This document shows, one piece after another, positions 10,172 to 21,396 of a DNA stretch of 64,000 bases. Numbering within the stretch: position 1 is the stretch's first letter; each line of letters opens with the position of its first letter. The notes below the pieces were generated by a model. The model saw only the letters and a list, made by a program, of their open reading frames with translations. It did no database searches and had not been told where the DNA came from. Source of the stretch: Elymus sibiricus (lineage: Eukaryota; Streptophyta; Magnoliopsida; Poales; Poaceae); NCBI GenBank assembly GCA_039707655.1, contig CM077666.1, forward strand, positions 247,162,166 to 247,226,165. Direction: 5' to 3'. A program made the translations under genes and the position numbers.

Positions 10172-12612
10172 AGGTCGGAGCAGCCGAAGTCTGTCGAGTG
10201 AAGGGGCGGAATACCCATCGGGCACACCTCGGGAAGATACCGATGTCTGGCCAACAGAGTGGTTCTGTATAGACGACGTCCCCCTCCCTAACCCAATTCG
10301 GCCCGGGCTCCCCCCTTTCACTTGGGAGCCCCCGAAGAGGCGATATAGCTGGAGGCCACAGGGTATGGCCCAGGAAGTCAGTGCCGAGGTGACCGAGCTA
10401 GCCACCAAGGTGAAGCAATTGGTAAGGACAGGCCTTACTATTATAGATGTAATGGCCACGGCGATAGACCGAAGAGTCCAACCACTCTGGCTGCGCCCTC
10501 ACCTGCTATGCGCATACAACGGAACCGAAGACTCTTCCAGATCAATTCGGCAAAGCTTCTTCAACCAAGCAGCCTTTGGGACAGTGATGGCCAGCATTTA
10601 CTAGGGAACGGCGAAGGACTTTGCCCGACAACAATTCCGGGACGGGCTGTCCCACTACAATCCTGCCGACATAGTAAGTCTTCCCACTTTTCCTTGCCTA
10701 CCCGAGTTGTTTTTTAATAGCCAATCCTTTTGACCGATCCTTTTACTGGTTTTGAACAGAGATGGAGGCGTTGGGTGGAGGCTCTGAGCAGCGCGGCGCC
10801 CGAGCTGGAAACGCACCGCCGAGCGGAAGATCCCCTCTTTCACGAGGATGAGGACCTGGCCCTTATCTACAAAGGGAGGAAATTTTATATGGAGTGCCTT
10901 GATGGCTCAAGGGTAGTTGTCACCCCTAACGTGCCGGGGATGAGGCCAGCTTCATCGGTAACGCCCTCTTCCTCTACTTGAAAGCGAGCCCCTCATCCCC
11001 AAGCTCCTAGTCGCCTGACTTCTCCTCCAAAGGGACGGCGTTCGAAATGCCCGCGCGGAGAGACGGATCCTCGAGGGAGCCGCCCGCAGAAGGCGGAAGA
11101 AGCACAGGCCGAGGTCATGGAGGCAGGCAAAAGTGCTCCGTCAATTACCAGGTGACTGTGATTACTGTATTTTGTAAAAACGTCATCTCAGGCCCTGACC
11201 CCTTGATCACTCGCAGGCGGCCCTCTCCTTCCTCCATGGCAACGAGCGCGAGATCCGAGGGGCCGGCGGCTTCAAACAGGGAAACAGAAGCACACCCTTC
11301 CTCGGGAGCCACTCCTGGAGTTCCCCAGCCTGAGGACTCAGAGACTAGCTCGGCTACTCCTTCCGAGATCCAATGTGTCGTGAATTACCATTGGCGAAAG
11401 ACCTCCCTAAGGAGTTTGGCCTTCTCGGATCGGGAGTTCAACGCTCTTAGCTCGGTGGGCGCATACCTTGAGGTGACCCGCGCTATTTTTGATAAATCGT
11501 TAGACGTTTTGTCTCAAGGGTTACGGGTAAGGTCCAGCCCGAGCTCATTTTATCTCGAAGATTTCCTACATCTTTCTGTTTGTTTAAAAGACAAACAACA
11601 CTGCCAACTGTGGCAGTAGCCCTAAGGCTTGATATGGGCCAGAATGCCCGTAGCGAGGCTTGATTTTAACCCGAAGAAGTTATTTTTTTGGTAGAGCGCT
11701 CGGGCGAGGAATGATCAGCTATCCGAGGCCCTTTCCTAGACAAAGGGGGGTTGGAGACTGCCTTGTTCGTGGTGGAACAGGTGAAGAAGTTCACTCGTGA
11801 GGCGCACGGTAAGTGCTTTGTATTGTATACAATTATCTTGGTTGTTGAGATCTCCTGACAGCGTAATCCAACGTAGCAGCAGAAGCCCTAGATCATCTTG
11901 AAAGAGATCTCAAGCAGGCTCGCGAGGATTTGCTTTATACAGAGTCGCAGCGCCAGGCAAACCAACATGTGGTGACCCAAAGGGTAGATGGCGTTAATGC
12001 GCTAATTGTCGAAAATGCCCGACAAGCGGACGAGATTAAGAGCTTAAAAGCTCAACTGGCAGCTACCGAGGTCAAGAATCGTCGAACAGATGAGACGATT
12101 TTTGGTAAGCTTTTATTGCAAGAATCGTTACTTGAGTGTGGGGGTTTAGCCGAGATGATTAGCAGGCTAACACATGTTTCTTGCCAGCTTCGCTGTCCGG
12201 CCAACTCCTTGATGGCTGAGGTCCGGTACCTGAAGACATGGCGGCTCATCTATCCGAGGTGCACGAAAGTGCGTGAAAAGTGATGAAGGAAGTTTTCATG
12301 GCGTTGTGGCCCGAAGTGGAGCACATCCCTGAAGACATGGCCGTCCTAGCCGAACATTTGAAAAGAGCTCAGCGTCGGATCCAGTCGTGGAAGGTGTCCC
12401 CCTGCCGGGAAGGGGCAAGGAAGGCCTGGGCCATGGTCAAGACCTAGTATACGAGTGTTGATACGGCACACCTGGCCGAGGTAGGGCCAAAGGGGCCAGA
12501 TGGGGAAGAAATACCCACTAGTCTCGTATACGAGAATGTCATGCCTGCTGCTTGGTTTTCGTAGAAGGACTGCACCCTAGACACCTTAATAGATGGGTTA
12601 GACCATGTGTAA
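10172..12612 (+). pseudogene. Antisense PF04195-type gene of outer gypsy, right part
   Basis: Continuation of the gene cut at 1449. A one-base frameshift near 10204 is followed by PSGTPREDTDVWPTEWF and EPPKRRYSWRP, with a stop after MASIY. A donor lies at about 10672. Exon 2 starts after GAACAG at about 10762 (RWRRWVEALSSAAPELE). A donor near 11150 and acceptor near 11217 bound a Ser/Pro-rich exon. A coiled-coil exon runs from about 11880 to 12104 (ALDHLERDLKQAREDLL, ends TTTTTG|GTAAGC). The last exon starts near 12191 and includes RRIQSWKVSP, ARKAWAMVKT, then a stop, then AEVGPKGPDGEEIP and a final stop near 12610. The last block is well conserved among grass antisense genes. Exon coordinates are by eye. 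Confidence 0.7.
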
Positions 12613-13374
12613 TGACAATGTGTGACTCTATGTATCAAAGTACTTTACGTCATTATTCAAACCGCGCATCCAAACTCTGTCAACCAGCCATCGGCTTCTA
12701 CCTCCTCGGTCAGTGACCGAGGAGTGTCCAGTTACTACTGACTGAAGTACTCGGACCAGCAACTTCAGGAGACGAGGCAATCCGGCTATGTGGTGCGAAT
12801 GACAAGAGTGAGGCGGAGAGATATGTTATATTACTTTTTAATGTAAGAAACATCCTTTGAGGAAAATAGTTCTTCCAACAGTTCCTTTCCTGGGTAGCTG
12901 TGTCGAGCACATAAATCCGAAGACGGGTGACCTCGGAGGTAAAGCCCCTGGTCGGGGTTTGAGAGACCCCCTCCACGTTACTCCTATGTCATGGCCGACT
13001 GATTTGTACGTTTAAGAGTGCTATCTTTCGGCTTTGTCCGTCTGAGGTACTACACCAGGTGATCCGGGAGTGACAATCGCAGCGGTGCTCCCTTTTCCTC
13101 TTAACTGAATGATCGGAAACGTAAGGGGCAAGCACAGGAGCCGGGCAACCTAGCTTGGCCAAATCTTAAGTCAAATCGATGCATATTATGGCTTGAAATA
13201 CAATAGTATGTAAGAGGTGGAAAAACGCGTGTTTTGAAAAGAACATGCGGTATTGATTTTATTTCTCGAGGTCCTTCAGAGGATACCCCCGAAATCTCTT
13301 GAAAGAGAGAAAAGAGAGAAAAGAAAAAGAAAAGTAGGGTGGTGTATGTGCAGAGGTGAATAGTTTTCGGAGTT
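12613..13374. other. Spacer between antisense gene and pol of outer gypsy
   Basis: Noncoding. A purine-rich stretch (GAGAGAAAAGAGAGAAAAG, near 13302) lies on the plus strand just past the pol stop. Nothing else recognised. Confidence 0.4.
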
Positions 13375-16300
13375 TCAACCATAGAAACGCCGTAGTAGAG
13401 CCGTGTTCCACGGGTTGGGTTCTAAGCGCCCGTCCTTTGGATCTCGAATTTGGTAAGCGCCTCTGATTAGGACCTGGTCGATGATAAATGGCCCATCCCA
13501 CTTAGGGGAGAGTTTGTGCGTCTGCTTCTCTGGATGAAGGCGCATGACGAGGTCTCCTTTGTTGAAGTCCTTTGCGCGAACCTCCCTACTGTGGTAGCGG
13601 CGGGCTTGTTGCTGGTAAATGGCAGATCATGCCCGAGCGACATTGCATTCCTCTTCTAGGGCATCCAAGGCATCCTGCCTATCTAACTCGGCCTCCCACT
13701 CTTCGTACATGCGTACCCAAGGTGCATCGTGTATGATGTCGTAGGGGAACACTGCCTCGGCTCCATACACCATGAAATATGGAGTATACCTAGTGGATCT
13801 GTTTGGTGTGATGCGCAGACCCCATAGGATGGAATTAAGTTCCTCTACCCATTTGCAGTCGGCCTCCTTGAGGGAGCGAACTAGCCTAGGCTTGATGCCA
13901 CTAAGGATTAGTCCATTGGCGCATTCCACTTGCCCATTTGACTGCGGGTGATATACGGATGCGTAGTCCAGCTTGATGCCCATTTTTGCGCACCATGTTT
14001 TCACTTCTTTGGCCATGAAGTTTGTCCCATTGTCTGTTATGAGACTATGGGGGATACCATAACAGTGTACTACCCCCAAGATGAATTCGAGTACATGGAC
14101 TGCACCGGCCGAAGTTACTGGTTTTGCTTCGATCCACTTAGTAAACTTGTCCACCATGACAAGTAGGTACTTATTTTTTCTTGACCCGCCCCTGAGTGGG
14201 CCGACCATATCTAGCCCCCAGACCACGAAAGGCCAAGTGATATGGATTGTGCGGAGAACCGCAGGGGGCATGTGGCTATGTTTGGCGAATACCTGACAGC
14301 CGGGGCAGCGCTCTACTAACGCAGAGGCGTCGGCGCCCGCGGTTGGCCAGTAAAAACTAGCTCGGAATGCCTTGCTGACCAAGGTCCAAGCAGCGGCGTG
14401 ATGTCTGCTCATGCCGGAGTGAATCTCTTGCCGTAATAATCGTCCTTCCTCTTTGGATATACATCGCTGGAGGACGCCCGTAGTGCTTATCTTATAGAGT
14501 TCTCCCTCATGAACCTTATAGGCTTTAGATTGCCTTACAATCTGACGTGCGTCGGTTTGGTCTTGGGGGAGCTCTTTATGGAGCAGGTATGCGAGGAGCG
14601 GCTCGGTCCATGGTGCAATGACTGCCATAACTTTGTGTGCGGAAGCTGTTTTCTGAACAGCCGAGCCGCCCAATATATCTAGCCCCTCGTCATCTTCGGG
14701 CGAGGTAGGTTGTCCAACGTTGTTTGATTCCGATGTTCCCTTGTCGTCTTGCCAGACTACGGAGGGATTAAAGAGCCATTCAAGGAAGGTGTTGTCTGGG
14801 ACTTTTTCCTGCTTAGCGCCCATTCGGGCGAATATATCTATGGTCTGGTTACTATCTCGGGGTATATGATGAAATTCAAGCCCCTCGAACTTGGCCGAGA
14901 TTTGTATGACGGCGTTCCGGTAGGCTGTTATCTTTGGGTCCTTTGCGTCGAATTCATCGTTGACTTGTGAGATGGCGAGGTTGGAATCACCTCGGACCTC
15001 AAGACGTTGGACACCCATGGAGACTGCTATCCGGAGTCCATGTAACAGGGCTTCATATTCTGCCGCGTTTTTGGAGTCGGTATACATAATTTGTAACACA
15101 TACCGAATACTGTCCCCTGTGGATGAGGTGAGCACTATGCCAGCCCCTAGGCCAGCAAGCATTTTGGAACCGTCGAAATGCATGGTCCAATGCGAATAAG
15201 TGATGTATTCTTGAGGGAGCTCGGCCTCCGTCCATTCGGCCATGAAGTCGGCCAACACCTGAGATTTAATAGCTCGGCATGGTCGGTAAGTTATTTCAAA
15301 GGGCAGGAGCTCTATGGCCCATTTGGCTATGCGCCCCATTGCATCCCTGTTGTTAATTATGTCACTTAATGGGACATCGGATGCCACGGTCACCGAGCAC
15401 TCTTGAAAGTAGTGCCGAAGTTTTCGGGATGCCATGAAGATGGCGTAGGCTATCTTTTGATAGTGGGGGTAGCGTGTCTTGCATGGGGTTAGGACCTCAG
15501 AGATGTAGTAAACGGGCTTTTGTACCTGGAACTTGTGACCCTCCATGTCTCGTTCGACTACGAGTACTGCGCTGACCACTTGGTTCGTGGCTGAGATATA
15601 TAATATCATCGGCTCGCATATACCTGGCGCCACTAAAATAGGATTGGTTGCAAGGAGAGCTTTAATGCCTTCCAGAGCCGCCGTGGCCTCTTCGGTCCAT
15701 TTGAAAGTCTTTGTTTGCTTTAACAATCTATATAGAGGTAAGGCCTTCTCCCTGAGTCTTGATATGAAGCGACTCAATGTCGCCATGCATCCTGCCAGCT
15801 TTTGTACGTGTTTGAGCTCTGTTGGTACCTCTAAGCGGCCCAAGGCTCTTATTTTTGCCGGATTGGCTTCAATTCCTCGGCTAGATATGATGAAGCCGGG
15901 GAGTGTGCCGGCTGGTACACCAAAGACACATTTCTCTGGGTTGAGCTTAATCTGATATTCCCATAGACTGGCAAATGTGTCGCAGAGGTTGTCTACCAAT
16001 TGTCCGACGTGTTTGGTTTTGACAACCACATCATCTACATAGGCCTCAACGGTCTTCCCGATGTGTTTCTCCAAGCATGATTGAATCATGCGCTGATATG
16101 TGGCGCCGGCGTTCTTTAGTCCGAAGGGCATCGTATTGAAGCAAAACGGCCCGTAAGGTGTGATGAATGTTGTTGCTGCCTGGTCAGATTATTTCATCTT
16201 AATTTGATGATATCCTGAGTAGGCATCCAAGAAGCACAGCGAATTGTGCCCGGCTGTGGCGTCCATGATTTGGTCAATTCGCGGTAAGGGGAAGGGGTCC

Positions 16301-16626
16301 TTGGGGCATGCTTTATTGAGGTCTTTAAAATTGACACACAAGCGCCAAGACCTTTCCTTGTTTGGTACCATGACCAAATTGGCAAGCCAATCGGGGTGTT
16401 TTATATCTCAAATGAACCCGGCTTCCAATAATTTGGCCAGTTCCTCGCCCATTGCTTGACACTTGGGTTCAGAAAAGCACCGAAGTGTTTGTTTGACGGG
16501 CTTATAGCCTTTCAATATGTTTAGGCTGTGTTTCGCAAGCCTGCGGGGTATCCCCGGCATATCCGAGGGGTGCCAGGCGAATATATCCCAATTTTCCTTA
16601 AGCAATTTGTGTAGAGCCTCATCAAT
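13375..16626 (-). pseudogene. pol: pol of outer gypsy: RT, RNase H and integrase
   Basis: Minus-strand frame with point stops at about 16405 (TGA after LLEAGFI), 16189 (TAA after HQIKMK) and 13627 (TGA after NVARA). It ends TGA at 13375 after LLRRFYG. RT: VMVPNKERSWRLCVNFKDLN, DAYSGYHQIKM, MPFGLKNAGATYQRMI and the catalytic YVDDVVV. RNase H of the RT module is followed by a second, plant-type RNase H (MHFDGSKMLAGLGAGIVL). Integrase: HHCC finger (EIHSGMSRHH...CPGC), DDE residues in GLDMVGPL, ITDNGTNF and YHPQSNGQVE. The longest uninterrupted piece is 834 codons (16131-13627). The duplicated RNase H is usual for plant gypsy (Tat-type) elements. The first stop looks like CGA to TGA, a typical deamination. 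Confidence 0.93.
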
Positions 16627-16770
16627 CTCTGGATCGAGTTTTGGCCCTATGGACGCCGTTTTAGCTGGGTCCGTGGGATGTACTTGGAATTTGACTATTT
16701 CATCGGCCGGATTGAATGAGGTGGACTTCGGCCGTTTGTCGAGGATTACATCATCTCGGTCGACTTCGGC

Positions 16771-17544
16771 TCATAATGTGATTAGTTCCTCGGCCGCGAG
16801 GACTTCGGACAAAGATTCAAGGCCGAGTGATGTCGTTTTGTTCTCAGCTTTGAGTGCTCTGTCGGGGTCGCTCGAAGCGATGATTATCCCGTTTGGGCCC
16901 GACATTTTGAGCTTCATGTAGCCGTAGTGTGGTACTGCTTGAAATTTGGAGAAGGCGTCCCGTCCCAGGAGGGCGTGATATCCGCTCCTAAAAGGGGCGA
17001 TGTGGAACGTTATTTCTTCGGATCGGTAATTGTCCGGGGTTCCAAAGACCACATCCAAGGTTATCCTTCCACTGCAGCGTGCTTCTCGCCCAGGTACGAT
17101 GCCTTTAAAGGTGGTGCTACTCTGTTCGATGCACGATTTATCGATTTGCATTCTGTCTAGAGTGTCTGCATATATCAAGTTTAAGCTGCTGCCCCCGTCC
17201 ATTAATACTTTTCGGAGACGGCAGCTGCCCACAACTGGGTTGAGGACCAGGGCGGCGGGGCACCTATTCGGGGTTGACCTCGGCTGATATTTATGATCAA
17301 AGGTGATGGGCGTGTCTATCCATGCGCCTCGAGTTGGTACCTGACTGATAGAATTGATTTCTCGCAGGGCCCGCTTGCGCTGGTTGTTGGATGTAAAGGT
17401 CTCATAGATCATCATGACCTCGTCCTCATCCGAGGATTCTTCTGCATGACAGGGGGTGCCCACAAGCAGGGCAGGTCCTTTTTTTGCCACTTGCCTCACC
17501 ACCCAACAGTCGCGAAGGCTATGAGTTGGGCAAGAATTAAGCAA
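16771..17544 (-). pseudogene. pol: Protease region of outer gypsy polyprotein
   Basis: 257-codon open frame with a retropepsin-like active site in VLMDGGSSLNLIYADTL (DGGS in place of the usual DTG/DSG), followed by SGRITLDVVFGTPDNYR and HALLGRDAF, typical of the aspartic protease flap and C-terminal motif. The TGA at 16771 (after EELITL) is followed by a good continuation (EVDRDDVILDKRPKSTSF), so the stop is probably a point change. The DGG triad is odd but it is found in some gypsy lineages; activity cannot be judged. Confidence 0.8.
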
Positions 17545-18112
17545 AATAGCATGTATCGGACATGGTTTATCCAGGAGACCATCAAGGGTGGTCCCGGGGA
17601 GGCCAGAGGTTTTCTTCTTTTTCCGAGGTCGCTCGGTCGGTACGTCCCCGTGTGGGGTGCGCGTCGAGGTGCGGGCCTTTCATGTTTTAACCTGTGTTCA
17701 CAGATTGAATCTGTGCTTTTCCTGGCAATCCAAGCATCCTCGATGGTGCAGAATCTGGACACCAAGTCGGACAACTCTGGGAGGGTCTGTACACAGCGGC
17801 GGGCGAGGGCATTTGAGACGCCTTTATCCTTGCATCCATGCTGACAAGCTATTATTATATCTGAATCCTGGTAGTTCGGCATCTTGTTCTTGACCGACAA
17901 GAACCTGGCCCAGAACTATCTGATTGATTTTTCGGGGATTTGTTGCAAGTGGGCTAGATCCCAGACATCCAGGGAACTGTCTGACCGGCCGGACTGATTT
18001 GAAGATCAGGTTCATCGGCCGCGCTTGGCTGGTCGCCGTCTGAATCGCTTTCCAAGAAGTACTTCGGCCCTTTGCCCTTGAAAGGGGGTTCGGCCGGAGC
18101 TGGGGAGGAGTC
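17496..18112 (-). pseudogene. gag: Truncated gag of outer gypsy
   Basis: Fragments in two frames. One reads LSVKNKMPNYQDSDIIIACQ and DLVSRFCTIEDAWIARK, typical of the second half of gypsy gag. An overlapping frame gives DKPCPIHAI...HSLRDCWVVRQ, the Cys/His-containing C-terminal end. A stop interrupts IPEKSIR. The first half of the gag domain, with its Trp-rich core, is not found between here and the LTR; only an acidic Pro/Ser stretch (about 18220-17954) is open. So gag is truncated and frameshifted. Confidence 0.7.
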
Positions 18113-18265
18113 ATGGATCACTTCTGATCCATGGAGAAGGAAGGGCACTTTTGTGATAGAAGCTTCGGGTGCGGGAATCGTGCCCGCGAGATCAGAGTCG
18201 CAAGCCGATGATCCCATCAATCCTTTTTTTTGATCTCACAGTAGAACTCTCAATGAAAGCACTAG
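18113..18265 (-). other. Leader of outer gypsy, no primer site visible
   Basis: The bases directly inside the functional 5' LTR (minus strand CTAGTGCTTTCATTGAGAG) contain no TGG-starting tRNA complement. The primer-binding site seems lost or strongly changed. Confidence 0.5.
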
Positions 18266-18756
18266 TGTCGGTGTAAAAACCGGCAGACCTCGGGGTAGGG
18301 GGTCCCGGGCTGTGGATCTCGGACAGATGGTAATAGGAACAAAGGGACGATGTTTACCCAGGTTCGGGCCCTCTTGATCGAGGTAAAACCCTACGTCCTA
18401 CTCTTGTTTATATCAACGGAGATGAACCAAGTACAGAGTTGATCTACCTCGAGATTGTAAGATATGTTCTAGTTCTAGGGCTAGGTAAATGAGATTATGT
18501 TGAAGTCCCTATGGGCTAAACCCTTCGGCTTATATACACGCCAGGTAGGGTATCTAGGGTTACAAGGTCGGTATCTAGGCGTGGAGGCGGCAGGAGAAGT
18601 CTTGGAGTATACGCCAAGTCTTCGGCAGATGTAGTCTTGATCTCTCCTCCCGCGTGTATCTTTCGGAGTCCATCTTGATAAGAATGAGGACCGACTGGCC
18701 CAGCCCGAGGAATACATGTAGACTAGGTTAGTACCCCCTAGTCTAGGACACCGTCA
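18266..18756 (-). repeat. 5' LTR of outer gypsy (relative to pol)
   Basis: 491-bp LTR, partner of 149-639. Minus-strand TATATAAG at 18529-18536. Followed by the target duplication ACAAG. Confidence 0.93.
18529..18536 (-). promoter_or_regulatory. TATA box in 5' LTR of outer gypsy
   Basis: Minus-strand TATATAAG, in the mid LTR. It would drive gag-pol on the minus strand. Confidence 0.6.
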
Positions 18757-21232
18757 ACAAGGATCCTGTAGAACTTTCCCTGGATACCAAACACTCTTTC
18801 TTGTGGGATCTTATTGTAGTCTTTGCAAGATATCTTAACTCTAACTATCTCATAAAAACTCTGGAAATTGTGTTCCCAGTCAACATCCAGCAGTACCCCA
18901 AATGTTGATGTGATTTAGTCCAAGAGTGTCCATTCACACCATTTTGGGTTGAGCTTCCTAAGCTTTAGCCAGACCTTTTGGAGTTCATCCTCAGCAGATA
19001 CATTGCCCAGCCACACTTCCAGTTTGACTATGGTGTTCTCCTTAGTCAAACCAAAGCAGGGATAACCAGCTACCTGCTCCACATCAATTTCTAGTGGGAA
19101 TTTGACCAAGAAGGTCCATTCATCTAGGGTGTTGATGTGCCATGGCCAGTTGGTCTTGTAGATGCTTGCAAATTCCTTAGAAAGTTCCTGTTTGGTGATT
19201 TCTCCAGATTCCACAAAGACCATGCCAACATTTTTCAGCCAACCCAAGTGCTGGGCATTCACATCTGGAACATCCAAGTGGTAGAATCCCAACCCTAGAG
19301 CAGTACTTCCCACAAACTTTGTAGAGGAGTGGGGTTTCTTCCTTACAGGACAGTCTTCCACCTTGTGATTGACCATCTTACAAATGAAACAGCACATGGG
19401 TTTGCTGCATTTGTCCTTGTGGTGCCCTGGATCCCCACAGTTGAAGCAAGTCACAGTGGCGTAAGACATCAAACCTGGATTCACCTGGTGGGTCTTCTGA
19501 CTCACTTCTTGCTTCTTCTTTTGTTGGTTTTTCCCTTGGTTCTTGCCTTGCTGCTGGCTTCACCCTTGTCGTTCCCCTAGGTCAGCTGCCTGCCCTCCTG
19601 ACTGCCCTTGCATCTGCAGTGGAGGACCGTACCACTGTTGTTGTGTACCTCCCCACTGCTGTTGAGGGAATTGGCCGGGGAACGCCCACGGTGGCGGTGG
19701 CCCTTGGAAGCCATACCCAAAGAACGGTGGTTGCTACGGTGGCCCCATACCATGGACCATCTACAGCTGCTCTTGAGGACAGCTGCCCGTCGTGGCCTTG
19801 CCCCTCCCCCCTTTGTTTCTGCCATGACCCTGCCCTCGTCCTCCGTCGGCCATCATCTCTGGATTGGCGGCGGCGGCGGCAGGTTTGGTGGAGGTAGAGT
19901 AGGAAAGGGGAACCCTAGCGCTCCCCCTCTCCCTGCCAGATTTTATACAACTTCATAGCTGATTGTATCTGCTTTCCGCCTCGTCACCATGATCACCTGG
20001 CAAGAAACCTGGCGACCTGGCGACTTTGTCACCTGCTTTTTTGTCTAACAACCTGGCGGGGTTCTCTCTCTACAGGAATCTAAAACCTCCCGAAAGCTCC
20101 ATAACCAGTAGGGTATCCCCAGCTCCCTCTCCTGGTTTTGCGAGCGTATTCATCGGCATGAGGAGACGATGCTCATCATCAGCGCCTGGCTCTCTGGCAG
20201 CTGCAACCTCCAGAAAGCTTCCCAACACATCCTTTTGTCCAGAATCAGGGAATCTCTTGCTGATACTACCCAGGCAATCACCTCGGACAGCTGCGTGATT
20301 TTGTTCGGCACAATCAGTGAGATCTCGAGCTCCGAGGCATTGACCATGATTCGAGTCACCAATTTCTGAAGAGAGTCTGAACCTCTCCTCGGCAATCTCA
20401 TCCTCACTGCCAATCCCTGCAGGTGCTCCTCGATCAGCAATTCCTCTCTGCTTTGACCCAAATCGCTCCGCGTTGTGCTCGCACTCATGGTGGAGGTGGT
20501 AGGCGGAGTGGGTAGGCGAAGCACACACCATGTCCTTCCTCCCATCCTCCCAACAGCTCCCTTCCGAATAAATGCAGTCCGCCATGCCATTGCTCTGCCA
20601 TTGCCGCTGTGCAGACACGTGCTGCAGGGGCCCCAGATCGACACTGTTGTGAGTCATGCCCATCCCCCTCAATCCGTTGCTGGGGTTGGGGACAGGTACG
20701 GCCAAGGATCCACCTCTTCCGACTCCGATGGGGCGCCTGAAGGTAGCCGCCCGATGAGGCATTCCCACCCTGTACTATGCCACGGATCCCCACATCTAGC
20801 CTCCTGTTTTGCCCAGTTGACAAAGGCCATCGGCTGGGCGGTCAGATTCGGCATCCTGTCCTTCTCCTCCCTGGTGCCCTCGAAATAGATCCGACGAGCC
20901 AGGTTGAGAAGTTCCTGATCCGCTCTGATTTTGCACACCTGGGATCTCCTTGACTGGAGGGCTCTCGCGGACGGATCTGACTCTGCCACTGCATCTCGAT
21001 CCACCTCCTTCCATTCCTGCACACATTGAATCCACGAGGCTGCGTAATCGTGAATCCGCAGCGCTTGCTCCATCCATCTCCATGCCCTTGTTGCCTGCAG
21101 CGTCACCGGCGATACCGACCCAATCGGTCATAGCATCTCCGGGAACGACTGGTACATGAATGGGAGGGGCATCCGTGGCACCGTCGAGCCCGGAAGAGGC
21201 GGCGAGCATGTGGATCTAGTAGCGCGAGGCAT
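18757..21232 (-). pseudogene. CCHC zinc-knuckle protein gene (LINE ORF1-like), split by gypsy
   Basis: Minus strand, probable ATG at 21232 (MPRATRSTCSP). One stop follows (after SFPEML), then a frame open to 20669 (IHDYAASWIQCVQEWKEVDRD, ADQELLNLARRIYFEG). After frameshifts comes a Pro/Gln/Gly-rich linker (FQGPPPPWAFPGQFPQQQWG, about 19720), one TGA, then a Gln/Lys-rich basic run. The CCHC knuckles (CFNCGDPGHHKDKC, CCFICKMVNHKVEDC) are followed by a conserved block (FYHLDVPDVNAQHLGWL, IYKTNWPWHINTLDEWTFLV, KWCEWTLLD) with a stop at 18915, then DVDWEHNFQSFYEIVRVKIS to the insertion point. The layout resembles the zinc-knuckle plus DUF4283-like proteins encoded by plant LINEs (ORF1), so this may itself be an old LINE whose RT lies beyond the left edge. 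No RT is seen here. Confidence 0.65.
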
Positions 21233-21396
21233 GGAGGGGACTAGGAAGCACGGCGGCGCCCGCCACGGGCGTGGTGTGAGCGGCGACGGCGAGCCGGGGT
21301 AGGTGGAGAGCGGTCGCGGGAGCGGTCATCAGAAAAGACCTTCGCCCCTCGGCGGCCATCATGGCTGCTTGGGGAGGCAGGCCATCTCCTACTCGG

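Larger units (their letters stand above)
149..18756 (-). mobile_element. Outer Ty3/gypsy LTR retrotransposon, hosting a nested gypsy
   Basis: Two 491-bp direct LTRs (149-639 and 18266-18756) start TGTCGGTG and end CACCGTCA. The element is flanked by the perfect 5-bp duplication ACAAG (144-148, 18757-18761). pol reads on the minus strand, so the right LTR is the 5' LTR. Order along the minus strand: LTR, truncated gag (about 18.1-17.5 kb), protease (17.5-16.8 kb), RT, RNase H and integrase (16.6-13.4 kb), a spacer, then an antisense plus-strand PF04195-type gene (12.6-10.2 and 1.4-1.0 kb), LTR. An 8.7 kb gypsy element is inserted in that antisense gene. About 22 substitutions separate the LTRs by my hand alignment (about 4.5%). 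Without the insert the element is about 9.9 kb, an ordinary gypsy size. Confidence 0.93.

Noticed and set aside
18915..19505. Zinc-knuckle protein as a gypsy gag remnant
   Set aside because: It lies outside the gypsy LTRs, continues across the insertion, and its conserved block is unlike the gag domains seen elsewhere in the window.
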